A DNA stretch of 64,000 nucleotides from Litoditis marina (taxonomy: Eukaryota > Nematoda > Chromadorea > Rhabditida > Rhabditidae). The notes under the pieces were generated by a model, which worked only from the letters and a program-made list of their open reading frames with translations, was not told the DNA's origin and searched no databases. Both the position numbers and the translations under genes were made by a program. Of this stretch, positions 12,501-23,823 are shown one piece after another; within the stretch, counting starts at the first letter, position 1, and each line of letters begins with the position of its first letter. The stretch is taken from contig OZ038436.1 of assembly GCA_964036275.1 (NCBI GenBank), positions 6,668,482-6,732,481 on the forward strand, read 5' to 3'.

Positions 12501-15500
12501 GACAGTTGAAGTGGTATTGAAGGTTAAATTGCCCCATGATTCATGGGTTTAGTTACAGTTATCAGTTTGATTGAGTTTCTCAACTTAATCATTTTTCATT
12601 TCGTAGGAGGGGGGGGGGGGGGGGTTGGAGGGGGATAAAGTATAGCGTTTTTGACCCAGTTAACGAATTGCATTCCAGTTGATGAGATCAAATGTCAGAA
12701 AAGAAGATCAATTGCCAGCTACTGTCATCAATTTGGAGGACAATTGCACAGGAAAAACGGCGCCCATAGAGAGGGTGGGGACTTGTTTTACATATATTTC
12801 AATTTTAAAACCTTTAAAAATTTCATACAACTAACTTCTAACCTCAAACAATGAGATTGAACAATACGTGTGAGAAATCATGTCCATTGTCACTCGAGCA
12901 ATTATTTCAAGCACAAATATTGTCAATAACTGTCTCACTTTTCGAGATTTGTTGGTTGAAGACGAGGGTTGTAATTATGATACATAATTTTGTTTTGCAC
13001 TTTATAAAACATATTTAATTATGTAGTTTCAGGTAAATGAGGGGGTTTTGGCTGAGAAACATTCAATTCGAATCTCGGGTGGAAGTAGCGATGAAGACAC
13101 AGCGAAAACTATCGGATACAGTACCCAATATCCACGTATAACAGAGGGAAGAATACAGAGGTAACCGATTTCTCCTTAATTATGATAAACTTTGTTAATT
13201 GTGTACAGCCCAACGCACGTGACCGACTATGTAAGTAACCGATTTGTCCTGATGTATGGGGAACCATTGTCACTTTGGTTACATTGTGTTTATCGATTGA
13301 GAAAAGTAACCAAATGCGAAAGTAGCTAAATCAGGAGTAACCAAGTTCTCTTGTGGGAAGGCGAACGATAGTATATTTTATTGTTTTGTTTGTAAGAGTG
13401 TAACCGATTCAAAAATAAATGCAATGTATCTAAAGTTTGAAAAAAACGAGAGGTACGCAATGTTGGTTACTTTGGGTGTGTGATGGAAGTAACCGAATGC
13501 AACAAATCAAAATGGGAACGATGGTTAGTTGGACTTTCGCTTCTTTTGGCATGTTCAAACTCTACTAACGAGAATGAATCCCCTGGAACTTATAGCCAGC
13601 ATGAAACACTGACGCGCGCTACACATCACTTGCGATGTTCGAAATACGTCAATGCACAAATATTTAGTTTTTGAACAGCTACCTATGCCAAAATGAAACA
13701 GCATTTATTGTCAGTTATTTCTTAGTTGTGAAAGATACCAGAAACAGAGAAACCCTCCTCCCTCTTCTTAGGATTATTCTTAAACTAAAAATATTACTGG
13801 AAGGAAATGAAAACGATCGATCTTGAGAGCTTTAGCTTAGTTGAAAAAATTGAACATGAATAATGTTGTAACCGCAGTTGAATGTTTCAGATTCCACTCT
13901 CAGGCCATGCCGGCTAGACCGCGACTACAAGCCCAATACGTGGTTTCCAACCTATCTTCTGACACTGAAGAACCATCCAGCATTCATAGACTATAAATAT
14001 AATATAATACAGAAATATTGATAATAATATAGGGCTGTTGTATAGTATTACATTTTATATTCTATAGTATATGTTTGGTAACCTTTTGCTCAAGTTACCT
14101 GGGTAACCAAAATTGAAAAAGGTTGCTAACTTTAAAATTACCTACCCAGTTTACCGGCGCTGTCACTTATAATCCAATATAATACATTGTTATTATTATT
14201 ATTATTACACTATTATATAGTGGTGTTACATATCAGATTCAGAAAGTCAAAACTAAGTAATTGACCTAGTCGCTTCAAATTTCATCGGTGAAAATGTTAG
14301 GAAACTTTCAGTGACTGTATTCAATATAATAATGGAAGCTCAACTTCTTATTGCAATTATAACAGTGGTGTAGCATTATTGTTCCCCCCCCCCCCCCCCC
14401 CTTGGTTAATATTACGGTTCTTATTTTTATTCGGTTTTCTCATTGTAAATGGATAGAATAGATACATATTTATATTCTGTAATAAAACTGCAGTTGTTCT
14501 AAAATACGTACAATCGTGTAGGTTGGATATAAAACTACTGACCAAAAGTAGTTACGGCCAGCTCGCTCAATTTCCACTATCATGAAACGTTCACGTGCGG
14601 CTATTTTGTATTCAATGAAACAAAAGTTAGGCTCTAGTCTATCTAGTTGCAGTATAAAATGAAAGATTGAGATATGAAAATTGTAGATGACCAGATCAGA
14701 TTCGCACGTCAAATTGCATAGCTAAAGAAAACTAAATGGATCGAACCAATTAAAAAATAGGAAAAAAGATATTATGTATGAAAAGATGATCTAACTAACA
14801 CCTTATCAGTTGATAAGGTTCCTTTCATAATCCGACTTCTATTTTGTAAACTTTTACTTTCACTTTTATTTTATACTTTTATTAGGCACGGACATGACAT
14901 TGTTCGTGTCGCGGTTATCATTTTGTATAGTCTGTTTCACGCAACAATAGCCCTCTACAGTAAGATTATTAAACTTTTAAGTGAATTTTTATTATCCTGT
15001 AGGTATTTTAAATAGCTTAAACTTCGCGATTTTGTTTTTCACATTGGTTACCACAAGCAGAGAAAACAGTGAATCTGAAATTATGTTTGTTGGTTAGATA
15101 AATGCCCACGAATATTCGACAGATTACTGTAGAAAGTCATCGATTGGTGAAACAGACTATACTGCATAACGATTGACGGAATCCAGTGAAAATTGTGAAA
15201 TAAATGGCCTGCAGTTAAACATGAAATTTCACCGAGTTTGGCTATTGGAACGTGACCTTTCCCGTTGTACTTGATGAAAATAACCAATTTACGAAAACAA
15301 ACTAATTTACTAAAAATACCCTTAATTCTGGAAAAAAAACTAAAAATACCCTTAATTCACCGACTCAACAGATAACCGTACTCAGGTGAAAAGTCGCGGG
15401 CCGATTCGGCCCGAGCCGGGTGAGATCGGCTCGTCCTGTTATGTCGTGTCGCGTCGTGAGGTGTCGTGGCGAATCGGCTATGATTCGGCCAGCCTAAGTG

Positions 15501-16940
15501 CGCCCGCCTGCTAATTGGTTGCTCTGCCGCGATATAGTCCTTCAATTCGTGAATTTTAGAAAATTTTCTATTTTAATGTATTTTTGGTTGTAATTTTAGT
15601 TTATTTGTATTTATATTCATTTTAGTTATGTATTTGTTGTTGAGAAGTGTCTACACACTGTACTACTCACTTGCAAATACGTTTTCTATTAATATTTCCG
15701 GTTTCAAACCAGTTTTCGTTGATTGTATACAATACATGTATTAATCAAGTTTTCCGATCTCTCAACAAATTTGTTCCTCATTAGTTATAGAGAGATGAAA
15801 TTCATAAAAGTTGATTTCACGACAAGTCCTTTTGCGCGTCGCGTGTGCAACAGCTCGTCCCCACTATTTTTCACGAAATAAGCTAAAAACTGGGTTTCAG
15901 AATGAATTCACACTGTGTCTCCTGCCCGTTATTGAATATAGATTTACTATGAATACATTCGAAAAATGGGTTTAGTCGTCACGTATTTGAGAGAAAACAA
16001 GCCATTTCTGGAAATTATGGTAATTTTTCAGATTAGGATTCACTTTCATAGTTTAAATTGTTTTTTTTCGAAGTTCTCTACAGTCTCTATAAAAAAGTTA
16101 ATCGTTACCACATTTATTTGTAAGTTTCAAGGTAATTCGGGCAATTTTTGATCTGGGTTATTGCACGCCACGCGAGGACGAGGTCGTATACGTCAAATTT
16201 ACCATTTTATATTGTCAATGTTTCCAAAAATCTGTTTTATTCCATGTGTTTTTTAGGCTTGATCGGTGGATGGGCTTTCAGCTGAGCCGGCCGGCCGTTT
16301 ACACACGGTTTTTCAATTCTCTACCCAAGCAGGATACAATCAACAAATCCTCAAGTGAGTTAATGAAATGTTTGTAGTTTGTACATTCGATAGGTAAGGT
16401 GATATAGGCAAAGGTCAGGACACAGTTTCCAGGCCACCAAAAAGGAACCAGATGCCACTTGTTGAGATAGTTTTCCTGTGGTTTCATTTTCATTTTCGAC
16501 CTTATCATTATCGTGTTTGGTAGAAAAACGAGTCTCCTTTTTCGCCAAAATCGGGTAAAATGACTTATTTCTGATGTTAAGATCTAAACTTTCACGTGTT
16601 TAACTAGGAAAACAGATTAAATTCGGAAGAGTAGTAATATCTTGAAGCAGAATATGTTTCTGGGCAACTAGTATAGCCAAGTGCCAGTAAAGTCTGACTA
16701 TTTCACGAAAAGTAAACGATTTTCCGATTGTTGTCCGTGAAAGTTTACGAGTTTCCATTAAAGAACGCCAATCACCCCGATATGAACGAAAAAGTAACCC
16801 GTTTTTGTATTTTTTTGTGACTGTTCCCCCTTTCTTACTAGTGTATGAGTATAGTTGTCTATGAGGTACACCAATTTCAACAATAGTTTTTATATCGTTT
16901 TAATTCAGGAACGTCTGTAATTGGCGGTCCCGGTCCGTGA
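6555..16940 (+). CDS. F-BAR-like protein with proline-rich tail (5' end not found)
   Basis: Eleven exons join in phase: 6555-6620, 9566-9722, 10010-10092, 10767-10848, 11294-11404, 11703-11915, 12324-12383, 12679-12774, 13033-13160, 16257-16354 and 16909-16940 (TGA). The first visible exon reads AAVEEKYAKELFGV, very like the start of F-BAR domains (pattern ERAxxExxYAxxL), which bind and bend membranes in endocytosis and cytoskeletal control. The next exons are charged and helical (KRLEDVSKARSKTARHLKKC; EKQRFLDLFKREKKDERK). The GC-rich exon 11703-11915 and the next one encode a Pro/Ala tail (PTTLPPAPAPQAPAP; NPAPPPPAKDQKP), typical of SH3-binding segments. An upstream exon with the true start must exist but was not found. 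An alternative last exon is possible at 13891-13996. The F-BAR call is inference from a short match; the exon chain itself is better supported. Confidence 0.55.
6621..9565. repeat. Large intron with a duplicated ~100-bp segment
   Basis: This intron of the F-BAR-like gene has no phase-compatible exon that I trust. Segments 8870-8965 and 9250-9365 are diverged direct copies (both contain TTTCATATCA, then TTTCTNTGTTTTCCTGG, then ATGTTTCGAGA). A short (TAA)n run sits at about 7139-7164. Confidence 0.5.
11521..11564. repeat. Perfect 19-bp hairpin in intron
   Basis: ATTGAAGGTTGCAAGTGAG (11521-11539) is followed after six bases by its exact reverse complement (11546-11564). It lies in the intron before the GC-rich proline exon. 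Confidence 0.85.
12138..12144 (-). promoter_or_regulatory. piRNA (21U)-like upstream motif
   Basis: On the minus strand ACTCGCATGTTTCACCAAG is followed by TGTATA. A YRNT sequence (CAGT) places a T 38 bases after the TGTTTCA core, at 12100. This is the spacing expected between the Ruby motif and the first base of a 21U-RNA. It lies in an intron of the F-BAR-like gene. Inference only; no RNA data. Confidence 0.4.
12250..14726. repeat. Inverted segmental duplication, source copy
   Basis: This segment covers exons 12324-12383, 12679-12774 and 13033-13160 of the F-BAR-like gene. It occurs again in reverse at 38365-37160 and continues at 20819-19740; the gap in the copy is the BEL retrotransposon. 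Matching landmarks include the exon encoding NPAPPPPAKDQKP, the exon encoding EDQLPATVINLEDN, and the sequence around TATATGTTTGGTAACC. This copy keeps intact splice sites, so it is the likely original. Confidence 0.75.
13891..13996 (+). CDS. Possible alternative last exon of F-BAR-like gene
   Basis: After GAATGTTTCAG, an exon starting at 13891 fits phase 2 of the exon ending at 13160. It reads FHSQAMPARPRLQAQYVV and onward for 34 residues to TAA at 13994-13996. The same sequence in the inverted copy (around 20700-20805) carries a small insertion that breaks this frame. It may be a real alternative terminal exon or a chance open frame in repeated DNA. Confidence 0.3.
14932..14939 (+). promoter_or_regulatory. 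Ruby-type CTGTTTCA core
   Basis: A perfect CTGTTTCA core in AT-rich DNA between the two alternative 3' ends of the F-BAR-like gene. I did not find a clean YRNT at the expected distance, so this is a weaker candidate than the others. Confidence 0.25.
15148..15155 (-). promoter_or_regulatory. piRNA (21U)-like upstream motif
   Basis: Minus-strand CTGTTTCACCAATC. A YRNT (TATT) places a T 37 bases after the core, at about 15111. It shares the TGTTTCACCAA extension with the copies at 12138, 38489 and 61858. Confidence 0.4.
15375..15540. repeat. GC-rich CGGCCCGA repeat fragment
   Basis: A GC-rich island with GGGCCGATTCGGCCCGAG and several GTCGTG/GTCGCG units. It matches, in reverse, the end of the palindromic element at 19120-19245 (shared GGTGAAAAGTCGCGGGCC-like edge). 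It seems to be a partial second copy of that element. Confidence 0.55.
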
Positions 16941-18050
16941 CCATGAGACGTATAGAACACTCGACCCGATGAGGATCTGGTATAGGTGAGTAGTTCAGAA
17001 GTTATCTATACTGAATTATGAAATAGATTCAAACACCAGTAAGGTCTGATAAGCGACAAAAATTAGTCCGTTTTCTTATGTAAACAAGTGAAAGTTTATG
17101 ATTTTTCATCAAAAGTAGACAGAATCTCTTCTTTTCGGCTAGAAAGTGGTCCGTTTTTCAATTTTCTCTGACTACTCGGACAACTTTATTGGAGTATGGA
17201 TAGGTTCCGGCACGTCAAAGTTTGAGTCATAGGTAAAATACCCTGTCAAAATGGCGCTGACCCACACTCATTTTTGAACTCTTTCTGGAACTTACGCTAA
17301 CTTTTCGAAGTGAAAAGTTCTCGAAACGTAATAAACCAGCCAAATAATTACTTTTGGACGGGTATCATAACCACTTTTAGGATTACGTACGATCATTTTC
17401 TTTGCCTTGACTTTACACTATTTTACCTATGGTTTGAGTCATCCCCTCGATCTTAAATCGCAAAGCTAATGTCGTTCATAACATTCTATAATTGATAGGG
17501 TCTGCCTTCCTCTACTCTTCGGAAAAGCTCAGTGTAGTCTGTTCCTATGTTAAGTGTTTCTTAATTTGTTAAGGGCTAATTTCAGAGATGGGCTGTAGTT
17601 CGCCACTATCCTCTACAGGTGAATTGTCTGATGAGTCACGTTTTCAGTTGTTCAGATAGTTTAGAAATTTATACAGTTTTGCAGGTCATGTCCGGCGAGG
17701 TTGTTGGTTCTTTTGACGTCTGGTGAACTGATGATTGGTAATAAGGTAAGTGTCACCTTCTGTTTTGTAGTTAGTACCAGTGTCTAGTCGAGTCTGTTGA
17801 TAGCTGACTTTTAGTTCATCGTAATCGTTATACTTCAACTCAAAAACAGTTTCACCTAAGTCAAAGATCCTCAAACCCCATACACCAGTAAGTTCCGACT
17901 ATACGACGAAAAGTACTCCGTTTTAACTGAGAAAACGTGTAAATTTATGAGTGTACATCGAAAATAGACAAATCAACTCGTTTTTGTCATAGGCCGTTGT
18001 TGGTTAATTTTTTTGGTCATTTGGACAACTTCCGGGGGAAGATGTTCCCC
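16678..18050. repeat. Three diverged copies of a ~170-bp repeat
   Basis: Copies at about 16678-16860, 17035-17205 and 17882-18050 all begin near CCAGTAAGTCTGACTA (or a variant), continue with a TACTCCGTTTT-like block and GTGTAAATTTATGAGT-like block, and end at a GACAACTT-like block. The first lies in the last intron of the F-BAR-like gene, the other two downstream. Not coding. Confidence 0.55.
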
Positions 18051-19115
18051 CCTTGGAAAACCCAAAAAAAGTTTAGTATTTTTCCTAATACAATAGTAAC
18101 GAGACGACGGTAATTACTTCATAGTTAAGCCCCCCCCCCCCCCTACTCTAGTTGTAAGGATAGAAGTCAGTCGTCCAACCGGGGTTCTTACAGTTACAGT
18201 CACACTTACAGATTCTAATATTTCAAAGTTTAGCTATGTGCTTTTTTCAGGATCAATCGCAGCGCACTTGGCGTGCTCTTCCTTCCCCTGATTAGAAGAT
18301 CGACTGTAAGCTGCAGTCGCAGTCATCTTTATGGTTAGTTATGGATGGTAGTGGACAGTCACGAGTTGTGCATTTTGACATGTTGGTCTGTGCATGGTTG
18401 CGAAATTCAATTATTATTATCTAGGGAGTGCGAAATATGGGTCACTTCTGCCAGGAAAGGCAATATGGTGTATTTTGCCCTGTCCCGCTGTGTTTGTAGT
18501 ATGATCTCTTCACTTTTCGACCGAAATTCGAAAGTTATGACGTGTATCGAGGCAATCAAGATCAAACAACAACGAAGACTTGCTGATATGTCACAGTAGT
18601 CCACTTGTATTTTGAACTCGATACACGCCATAGAGTTTGACTTTGTTTGGAAAGGGCGAATCCTATAAGCTGTTCTCAATATATAGATTGATTGTTCAGA
18701 AGGTGAAGTTCTTATACAACAAGTTAATTATTGCATTTCCGTGAAATATGAAAGATTAGAATGGTTGATTTTTCTCTAAGTTGGGGTCATGAAATTTTTT
18801 CTATCACCAATTAGGTAGCCTAAGTCACATGAATACGGCAATGTGATTATTATTATATCTAACAATAATTATGTTTGGAGATTCTCAGATAGAGATCGGA
18901 GCTGTAGACAACTTTTGGTTAAATGTTCGTTCTTTCAGATTTGCTAAGTTCTCGACCACTGACTACTCTGAGGCCACCCACAAATCGAGAACGCGCCAAA
19001 ATTTCCGATAGTCTTCATTTTATTGTCTATTTTTAATGAAAATATCATAGATTACTGTTGTTTGTGTATTTTGTATGTGAAATCGAACGAGCTGAGAAAA
19101 ATCAAATATTGCACG
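16941..19115. other. Intergenic, no gene seen
   Basis: Beyond the repeat copies noted separately, there is a 14-base C run at 18130-18143. Open frames of 84 and 90 codons overlap on opposite strands at 18345-18679 and lack any family likeness or splice context. Confidence 0.4.
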
Positions 19116-19119
19116 AATT

Positions 19120-19245
19120 TCCCCGATTCGGCCCGATTCGGGTCATATCGGCCAAAAAATCGTCGGGCCGAAAAGGTGCCTTTTCGGCCCGACATTTTCC
19201 CCCGAAATGACCCGACTCGGGCCGAATCGGCCCGCGATTTTTCAC
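19120..19245. repeat. Nested GC-rich palindrome
   Basis: Outer arms GATTCGGCCCGATTCGGG and its partner CCCGACTCGGGCCGAATC enclose an inner perfect 15-bp inverted repeat, GTCGGGCCGAAAAGG / CCTTTTCGGCCCGAC, with a 2-base centre. This is markedly GC-rich against the AT-rich surroundings. A related fragment is at 15375-15540. Confidence 0.75.
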
Positions 19246-19286
19246 CTATGATAGTTAGTGTCAAATATATAAATTTCTGTCTCTTG

Positions 19287-19345
19287 AAGGAACCGAACCT
19301 GCGAGCATTTCGTGGCAGGGCGCTAGCCACTGCGTTATTAAAGCA
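19287..19345 (-). repeat. tRNA-like (SINE head?) sequence
   Basis: On the minus strand an A-box-like TAACGCAGTGG is followed about 35 bases later by a B-box-like GGTTCGGTTCC. The sequence between resembles a tRNA but does not fold into a complete cloverleaf that I can draw. It may be a tRNA-derived SINE promoter or a tRNA pseudogene. Confidence 0.3.
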
Positions 19346-19374
19346 CATAACCGCAAAGCTTTGGAATCGAATAC

Positions 19375-19455
19375 ATGTGTACTCAGTGTACACAGCGTAC
19401 ACAGCGTACATGTGTACTCAGTGTACACAGCGTAAAAAGTGTACACAGCGAAAAG
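19375..19455. repeat. TGTACACAGCG short repeats
   Basis: A cluster of overlapping palindromic TGTACA/GTGTACAC units, mostly followed by AGCG. About six units in 80 bases, partly in tandem (CAGTGTACACAGCG appears twice). Confidence 0.7.
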
Positions 19456-19739
19456 TGAGATAGACAGTACCCTCTCACCTCTCCGTTGGCGACGACTATA
19501 ACAACCTTCCCAAATAACAAATCCACTAATTGCACCCAAGCTCCTCAAAGTTATGGTGGTCGTGAAACATTGGCGTTCTGGAGATCTACTAGCGTAATCG
19601 AAGATGTAACTTGAGGGTGAATAGTGGTGTAAAAGTTCATTTTTTCGCGATTCGATTCACCACATTCAAGACGTGGAATTCTAGTCTGAGAATTAGAGTG
19701 AAAATGGTAAAAAAAAGTATCAAAACCCATTTAGTTTTA

Positions 19740-20819
19740 TTCCAGCTACGCAATTTGACGTGCGAATTTGATATTGTCATCTAGAATTTTTCTATCTCAG
19801 TTCCTTTGAAACTGTCACTAGATTGATTAGAGCCTAATTTTCGTTTCTTCGAATACAAAATAGCCGCACGTGAATGTTTCATGATAGTGGAAATTGAGAA
19901 GTGGCCGTAACTACTTATGATTAGTAGTTTTATATCTAACGACTGTACGTATTCTTGAACAACTGCAGTTTTATTACAGAATATAAATAAGTATCTATTC
20001 TATTCATTTACAACGAGAAAACCGAACAAACACAAGAACCGTAATAATAACCAAAGGGGGGGGGGTGAAAGTATAATGCTACACCACTGTGTATAATTGC
20101 AATAGCGAGTTGAGCTTTTATTAATGTATTGCATACATTCACTGAAAAACTGGGAAATTGGTAGTGGTAAAATGTTTTCTTAACATTTTCAATTTGAAAC
20201 GACTAGGTCATTTAGTTTGTTTTGACTTGTAACACCACTATATATAATAGTGTATTTATATATATATAATAGTGTATTCATGAAATCAAAATGAATTATA
20301 TTGGGTTGTAAGTTACAGTGCCAATTATACAATCCTCGCTTTGGGTAACACTTTTTAGGTAAAGTGGGTGGGTGATTTTATAGGTAAACCTTTTTCAATT
20401 CTGGTCACCCAGGTAACTTGAGCAAAAGGTTACCAAACATATACTATAGAACATAAAAATGTAATACTATTCAACAGCCCTATATTATTATCAATATTTC
20501 TGTATCATATTATATCCGAAGCCACAACCGAGAAGCCCAAAGAGGTCGTTGCCGCCCGCCGCGTATTCGTGGCCACGAATATCTCAGAGCATGCAGAGAT
20601 AAGCAGATTTGGAGATCGGTCAAGGACCACCACTGTGTAACATTGTGATGTGACGAATAAAACTTGAAACTTGAAACTTGATTATATTTATAGTCTATGA
20701 ATGCTTGATGGTTCTTCAGTTTCAGGAAGATAGGTTGGAAGCCACGTATTGGGCTTGTAGCCTTGTAGTCGCGGTCTAGCCGGCATGGCCTGAGAGTGGA
20801 ATCTGAAACATTCAACTGC
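19740..20819. repeat. Inverted segmental duplication, copy part 2
   Basis: This is the reverse complement of 13869-14726, including the sequence that forms the possible alternative last exon. It ends exactly at the BEL insertion: ACTGC (20815-20819) is the left target duplication. An insert with TTGAAACTTGAAACTTG near 20660 and a separate GC-rich stretch at about 20515-20600 are not in the source copy. Confidence 0.7.
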
Positions 20820-21204
20820 TGTTCGAAGGCCAGTGGAATGCCGTCTATTATTTTACTCGATTATTGCCACGCGGAATTACAATGTGAATACACACTCTTT
20901 TACACTCCAATAACTCGTAGTTATTATACGCCTTGGTTATACAGTTTGATAATAACGAAGCATGGATAGGATAAATCCTATTATGAGTAGAACAGTACAC
21001 AGTATAATTATTGGTTTATATAAGAAAACATTAAATAACAGACAACAACAGAGTACTCTGGAAGAGAGCACTCGAGAAGGCAACCATTCAGTAAGTAAAC
21101 ATATCAAACATAATGACGAGTGGGTCGGCGATCCTGGCACACGTTCACGTGGAATTGACGACCATCCAATTAGCATATATGCTAATCTCAAGTGCGTGAG
21201 CACA
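20820..21204 (-). repeat. BEL 3' LTR
   Basis: The 385-bp LTR is intact, with TG/CA ends. Compared with the other LTR, I count about seven single-base differences. The purine-rich tract expected just inside it is short on the coding strand (GCTCTCGGGAG). Confidence 0.9.
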
Positions 21205-21339
21205 CTCCCGAGAGCGAAAAGAAACTCTGAAACACTGTAGAGGCTGGTTGGTGATGGATCTGGATTCTGGTTAAGGCGGGATGTGATGAATTTCGGGATA
21301 TGGCTGGTTGTGTAAGGATATGGCTGGTTGTGTAAGGAA

Positions 21340-22155
21340 CTACTGTTGGCGGTTGAAGTACCTTACGTCAGGATCCAATCTCGGGCACAGCGCAATCCCG
21401 TGGTTCTGCGATCCGCACACGGGGCAGTGACGTCTCCCGAACTCCGCACAAGGTGGCCGATTTTGTCGAACACAGATCCAGCAACGTCGGTTACTGTTCA
21501 GTGCCCTGCGTCTGGAGTTGACAGTGACGAACGTCGGGCACTCCGCCGTGAAGTGCTGACCTTTTACGTTGCAGAACCCACATGGCTGAGTTGGCGAAGG
21601 GTAGAGAGATTGCTCTCTGGGTTGGAAGTATTTGGGTGCGAGATCCTCTGCGGGTGGCTGGAACACATTTTGATCCAGGCGGGGTCTCCTCGTTGGACTG
21701 GGCGACTCTTCTTCCATTGGTTCAGGATGCGCGGGGGAAGTTGTTTCATCCACGAACTCCGGATGTTCGTTGATTTCGTTTATAAGAAGTCTCTCTTCTT
21801 CCTCCAAATCGATTAGGAGTGTCTGTAACGAATGAGATAACTCCTCAACAGATTGATCAAGGCTGGTGGTAGATCTAGAGGATGAGACTGGTAATGACAT
21901 TACTTCCACGTTTTCAGGTTTGTTAAGAATGTGGATAGCCTTAGCCTGAGATATGTTTTTTATAGAGGTACGCAATGAAGTTCTGGTATTGATTAACATC
22001 CGGATACTTCGATTTTTGGCCTTTCTAATGACCGAACGATGAAGAGTAAGTTCATGCAAAGTTCTAACCTTCATCTGTCCTATTGTCGTAGTCAGTGCAA
22101 TTCTTCTGGGAAATGAATGAACGAAATAATGAACAAAATAATAATATAATAACAT
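21340..22155 (-). CDS. BEL extra ORF with zinc knuckles (post-integrase)
   Basis: A 271-codon uninterrupted frame starts 7 bases after the pol stop and ends 135 bases before the 3' LTR, the place where an env gene would lie. It is not env-like: no signal peptide, glycosylation-rich ectodomain or C-terminal anchor. The N-terminal third is basic and hydrophobic at the very start; the middle is acidic (LIDLEEEERLLINEINEHPE) and proline-rich. The C-terminal third has cysteine motifs CGFCNVKGQHFTAEC and CPVCGSQNHGIALC, i.e. CCHC nucleocapsid-like knuckles, plus a central cysteine cluster. It is the only frame of this element that is fully open. A nucleic-acid-binding role is inferred from the knuckles. 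Confidence 0.7.
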   Translation of the reverse strand: MLLYYYFVHYFVHSFPRRIALTTTIGQMKVRTLHELTLHRSVIRKAKNRSIRMLINTRTSLRTSIKNISQAKAIHILNKPENVEVMSLPVSSSRSTTSLDQSVEELSHSLQTLLIDLEEEERLLINEINEHPEFVDETTSPAHPEPMEEESPSPTRRPRLDQNVFQPPAEDLAPKYFQPREQSLYPSPTQPCGFCNVKGQHFTAECPTFVTVNSRRRALNSNRRCWICVRQNRPPCAEFGRRHCPVCGSQNHGIALCPRLDPDVRYFNRQQ

Positions 22156-22161
22156 GTAGGA

Positions 22162-23820
22162 TCAAATGGTTGTGGTGTTATCATTAGTTCCGTATCGCTG
22201 GGGTTTCCGGATTGTGTTTCTGGGGCGTAGTCGCAAAGAGGTGGGCTGGACTGGAGGCTGCGAGCTGGACTGATCGTTGGAAGATGGTGTGATGTACTTC
22301 TCGATATCCAACTCTAAAGGATATAAATGATTAATAGATCTGGTGAGAAAATGGTTTGGTCTCGTGCGTAGAACTGCACTCCGAATTTCGTTGTCCACAG
22401 TACTGTGTATGACCTCTGTGATTATACCTATTTGCCATTTACCTCTAGGCTGATTGGCATCTTTAATTAGAACTATGTCGTTGACCTATGGTACCTTGAT
22501 ATAGTTATGGCGGGCATTATTCATGCGTAAACGGTGTGATTCTCTGAGGTTTGTAAGATACAAGAGTTTCCATTTTTCCCAGAAAGAATCCAAAAGTTTG
22601 TTCACTTTCTCAAAAAGGTGGAGTGCCTGTGCTCTACTCTCCAACGTGAGGGTTTCTGAATAATCTGGATCAGAAGAATTGTCCGGACGAGACGAAACGT
22701 GCATGGGTACTTTAGGAATAATAAAATCGATGGGTCTTAATATGATATTGTCTTCAAAATTAGGTGACTGATAAGTCAAAGGGCGTGAATTGATGACAGA
22801 TTCAATTTGGTACAAAAATGTCTCCAATTCCCTATATTCGAGAATGTTGTTTCTGCTTGTCTTTTTTATACATGACTTCACACTGCCTACTAATCGTTCG
22901 AAAAATCCACCCTTCGATGGAGAGAGGGGTGTGATGAAAGACCAGTTTAGGGATAGGGCATTATTGATTTGATTGGGGGTTACAAGTTCAAAATCAGTAA
23001 CTAGTTCGTTATCAATTATTTCTGAACCGGCTTTGAAAGTCGGTGCATTATCTGAAGTTATGGAAGATGGGATACCTCTACGGGCTATGAATCTTTTCAG
23101 GGCTGTTGTGAACTCCGTGGTACTGTTATTCATAATGAGCTCCAGATGAATGCAACGTGTGGACATACAAGTAAATAGTAAAACCCATACCTTGTGAATC
23201 TCAGGAGATGTGTGTGTCGTTCCTCGCGTCAGTAGTGGTCCGAGGCAATCCAACCTCGATTCGTTGAATGGCTTGGACTTCTGTACTCGGCCGGCGGGAA
23301 GAGGGGGCATATCTGGATATTTGTACGGTAATGACTGGAATTTCTCACATGGAATGCACTTATTCAGACATTTACTGACCGCTATTCTTCCCTTATGTAT
23401 CCAATATTTCTTTCTAACTTCAGCAAGAGTATGGGCTGGTCCGCAATGGAATAGAGATTGATGAGTATTTTGGATGATCATGGCTGATAGTTTGTGGTTA
23501 GCATCGAAAAAAATAGGATATTTACTGTCAAAAGATAACGAAGAATTTTCTAGGCGCCCTCTGCATCTGATCAATCCCTCGTAATCTATATGAGGGTTGA
23601 GATTTGTTGGGATGGCCTGGGTGTCAATAGCTAATTCACGATAGTGTTCTATGACTAGTAACTTTTCAGCTGCTGTTGAGAAATCGTTAGTGAGATAGGG
23701 AAAGGAATCTTCAAAACGTTGTTGACAAGTTCGAGAATGGAGTTTGACCTTTACTCTGTAGTAAATGAACTTCAAAATAAAACTAGCGATTTTCTTCAAT
23801 TTAGGATAACTGTTTGTATA
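22162..23820 (-). pseudogene. BEL integrase, one internal stop
   Basis: In minus-strand order it has an HH-CC zinc region (with CIPC), a DDE core (D in ESRLDCLGPL; D in ITSDNAPTF; E in SKGGFFERLVGS) and a DUF5641-type C-terminus (NDIVLIKDANQPRGKWQ). A TAG at 22486-22488 cuts the frame between the core and the C-terminal domain. A second TAG (23821-23823) separates it from RNase H in the same frame. In a working element it would insert the cDNA into the genome. Confidence 0.9.
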
Positions 23821-23823
23821 CTA

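Noticed and set aside
13209..13230. A 22-base micro-exon after GTGTACAG with a GTAAGT donor
   Set aside because: It would fit the phase, but the matching place in the duplicated copy has no comparable sequence and no downstream exon needs it.
19023..19548. Open frames of 95-146 codons on both strands
   Set aside because: They run through the GC-rich palindrome and the TGTACACAGCG repeats, where stops are rare by composition.
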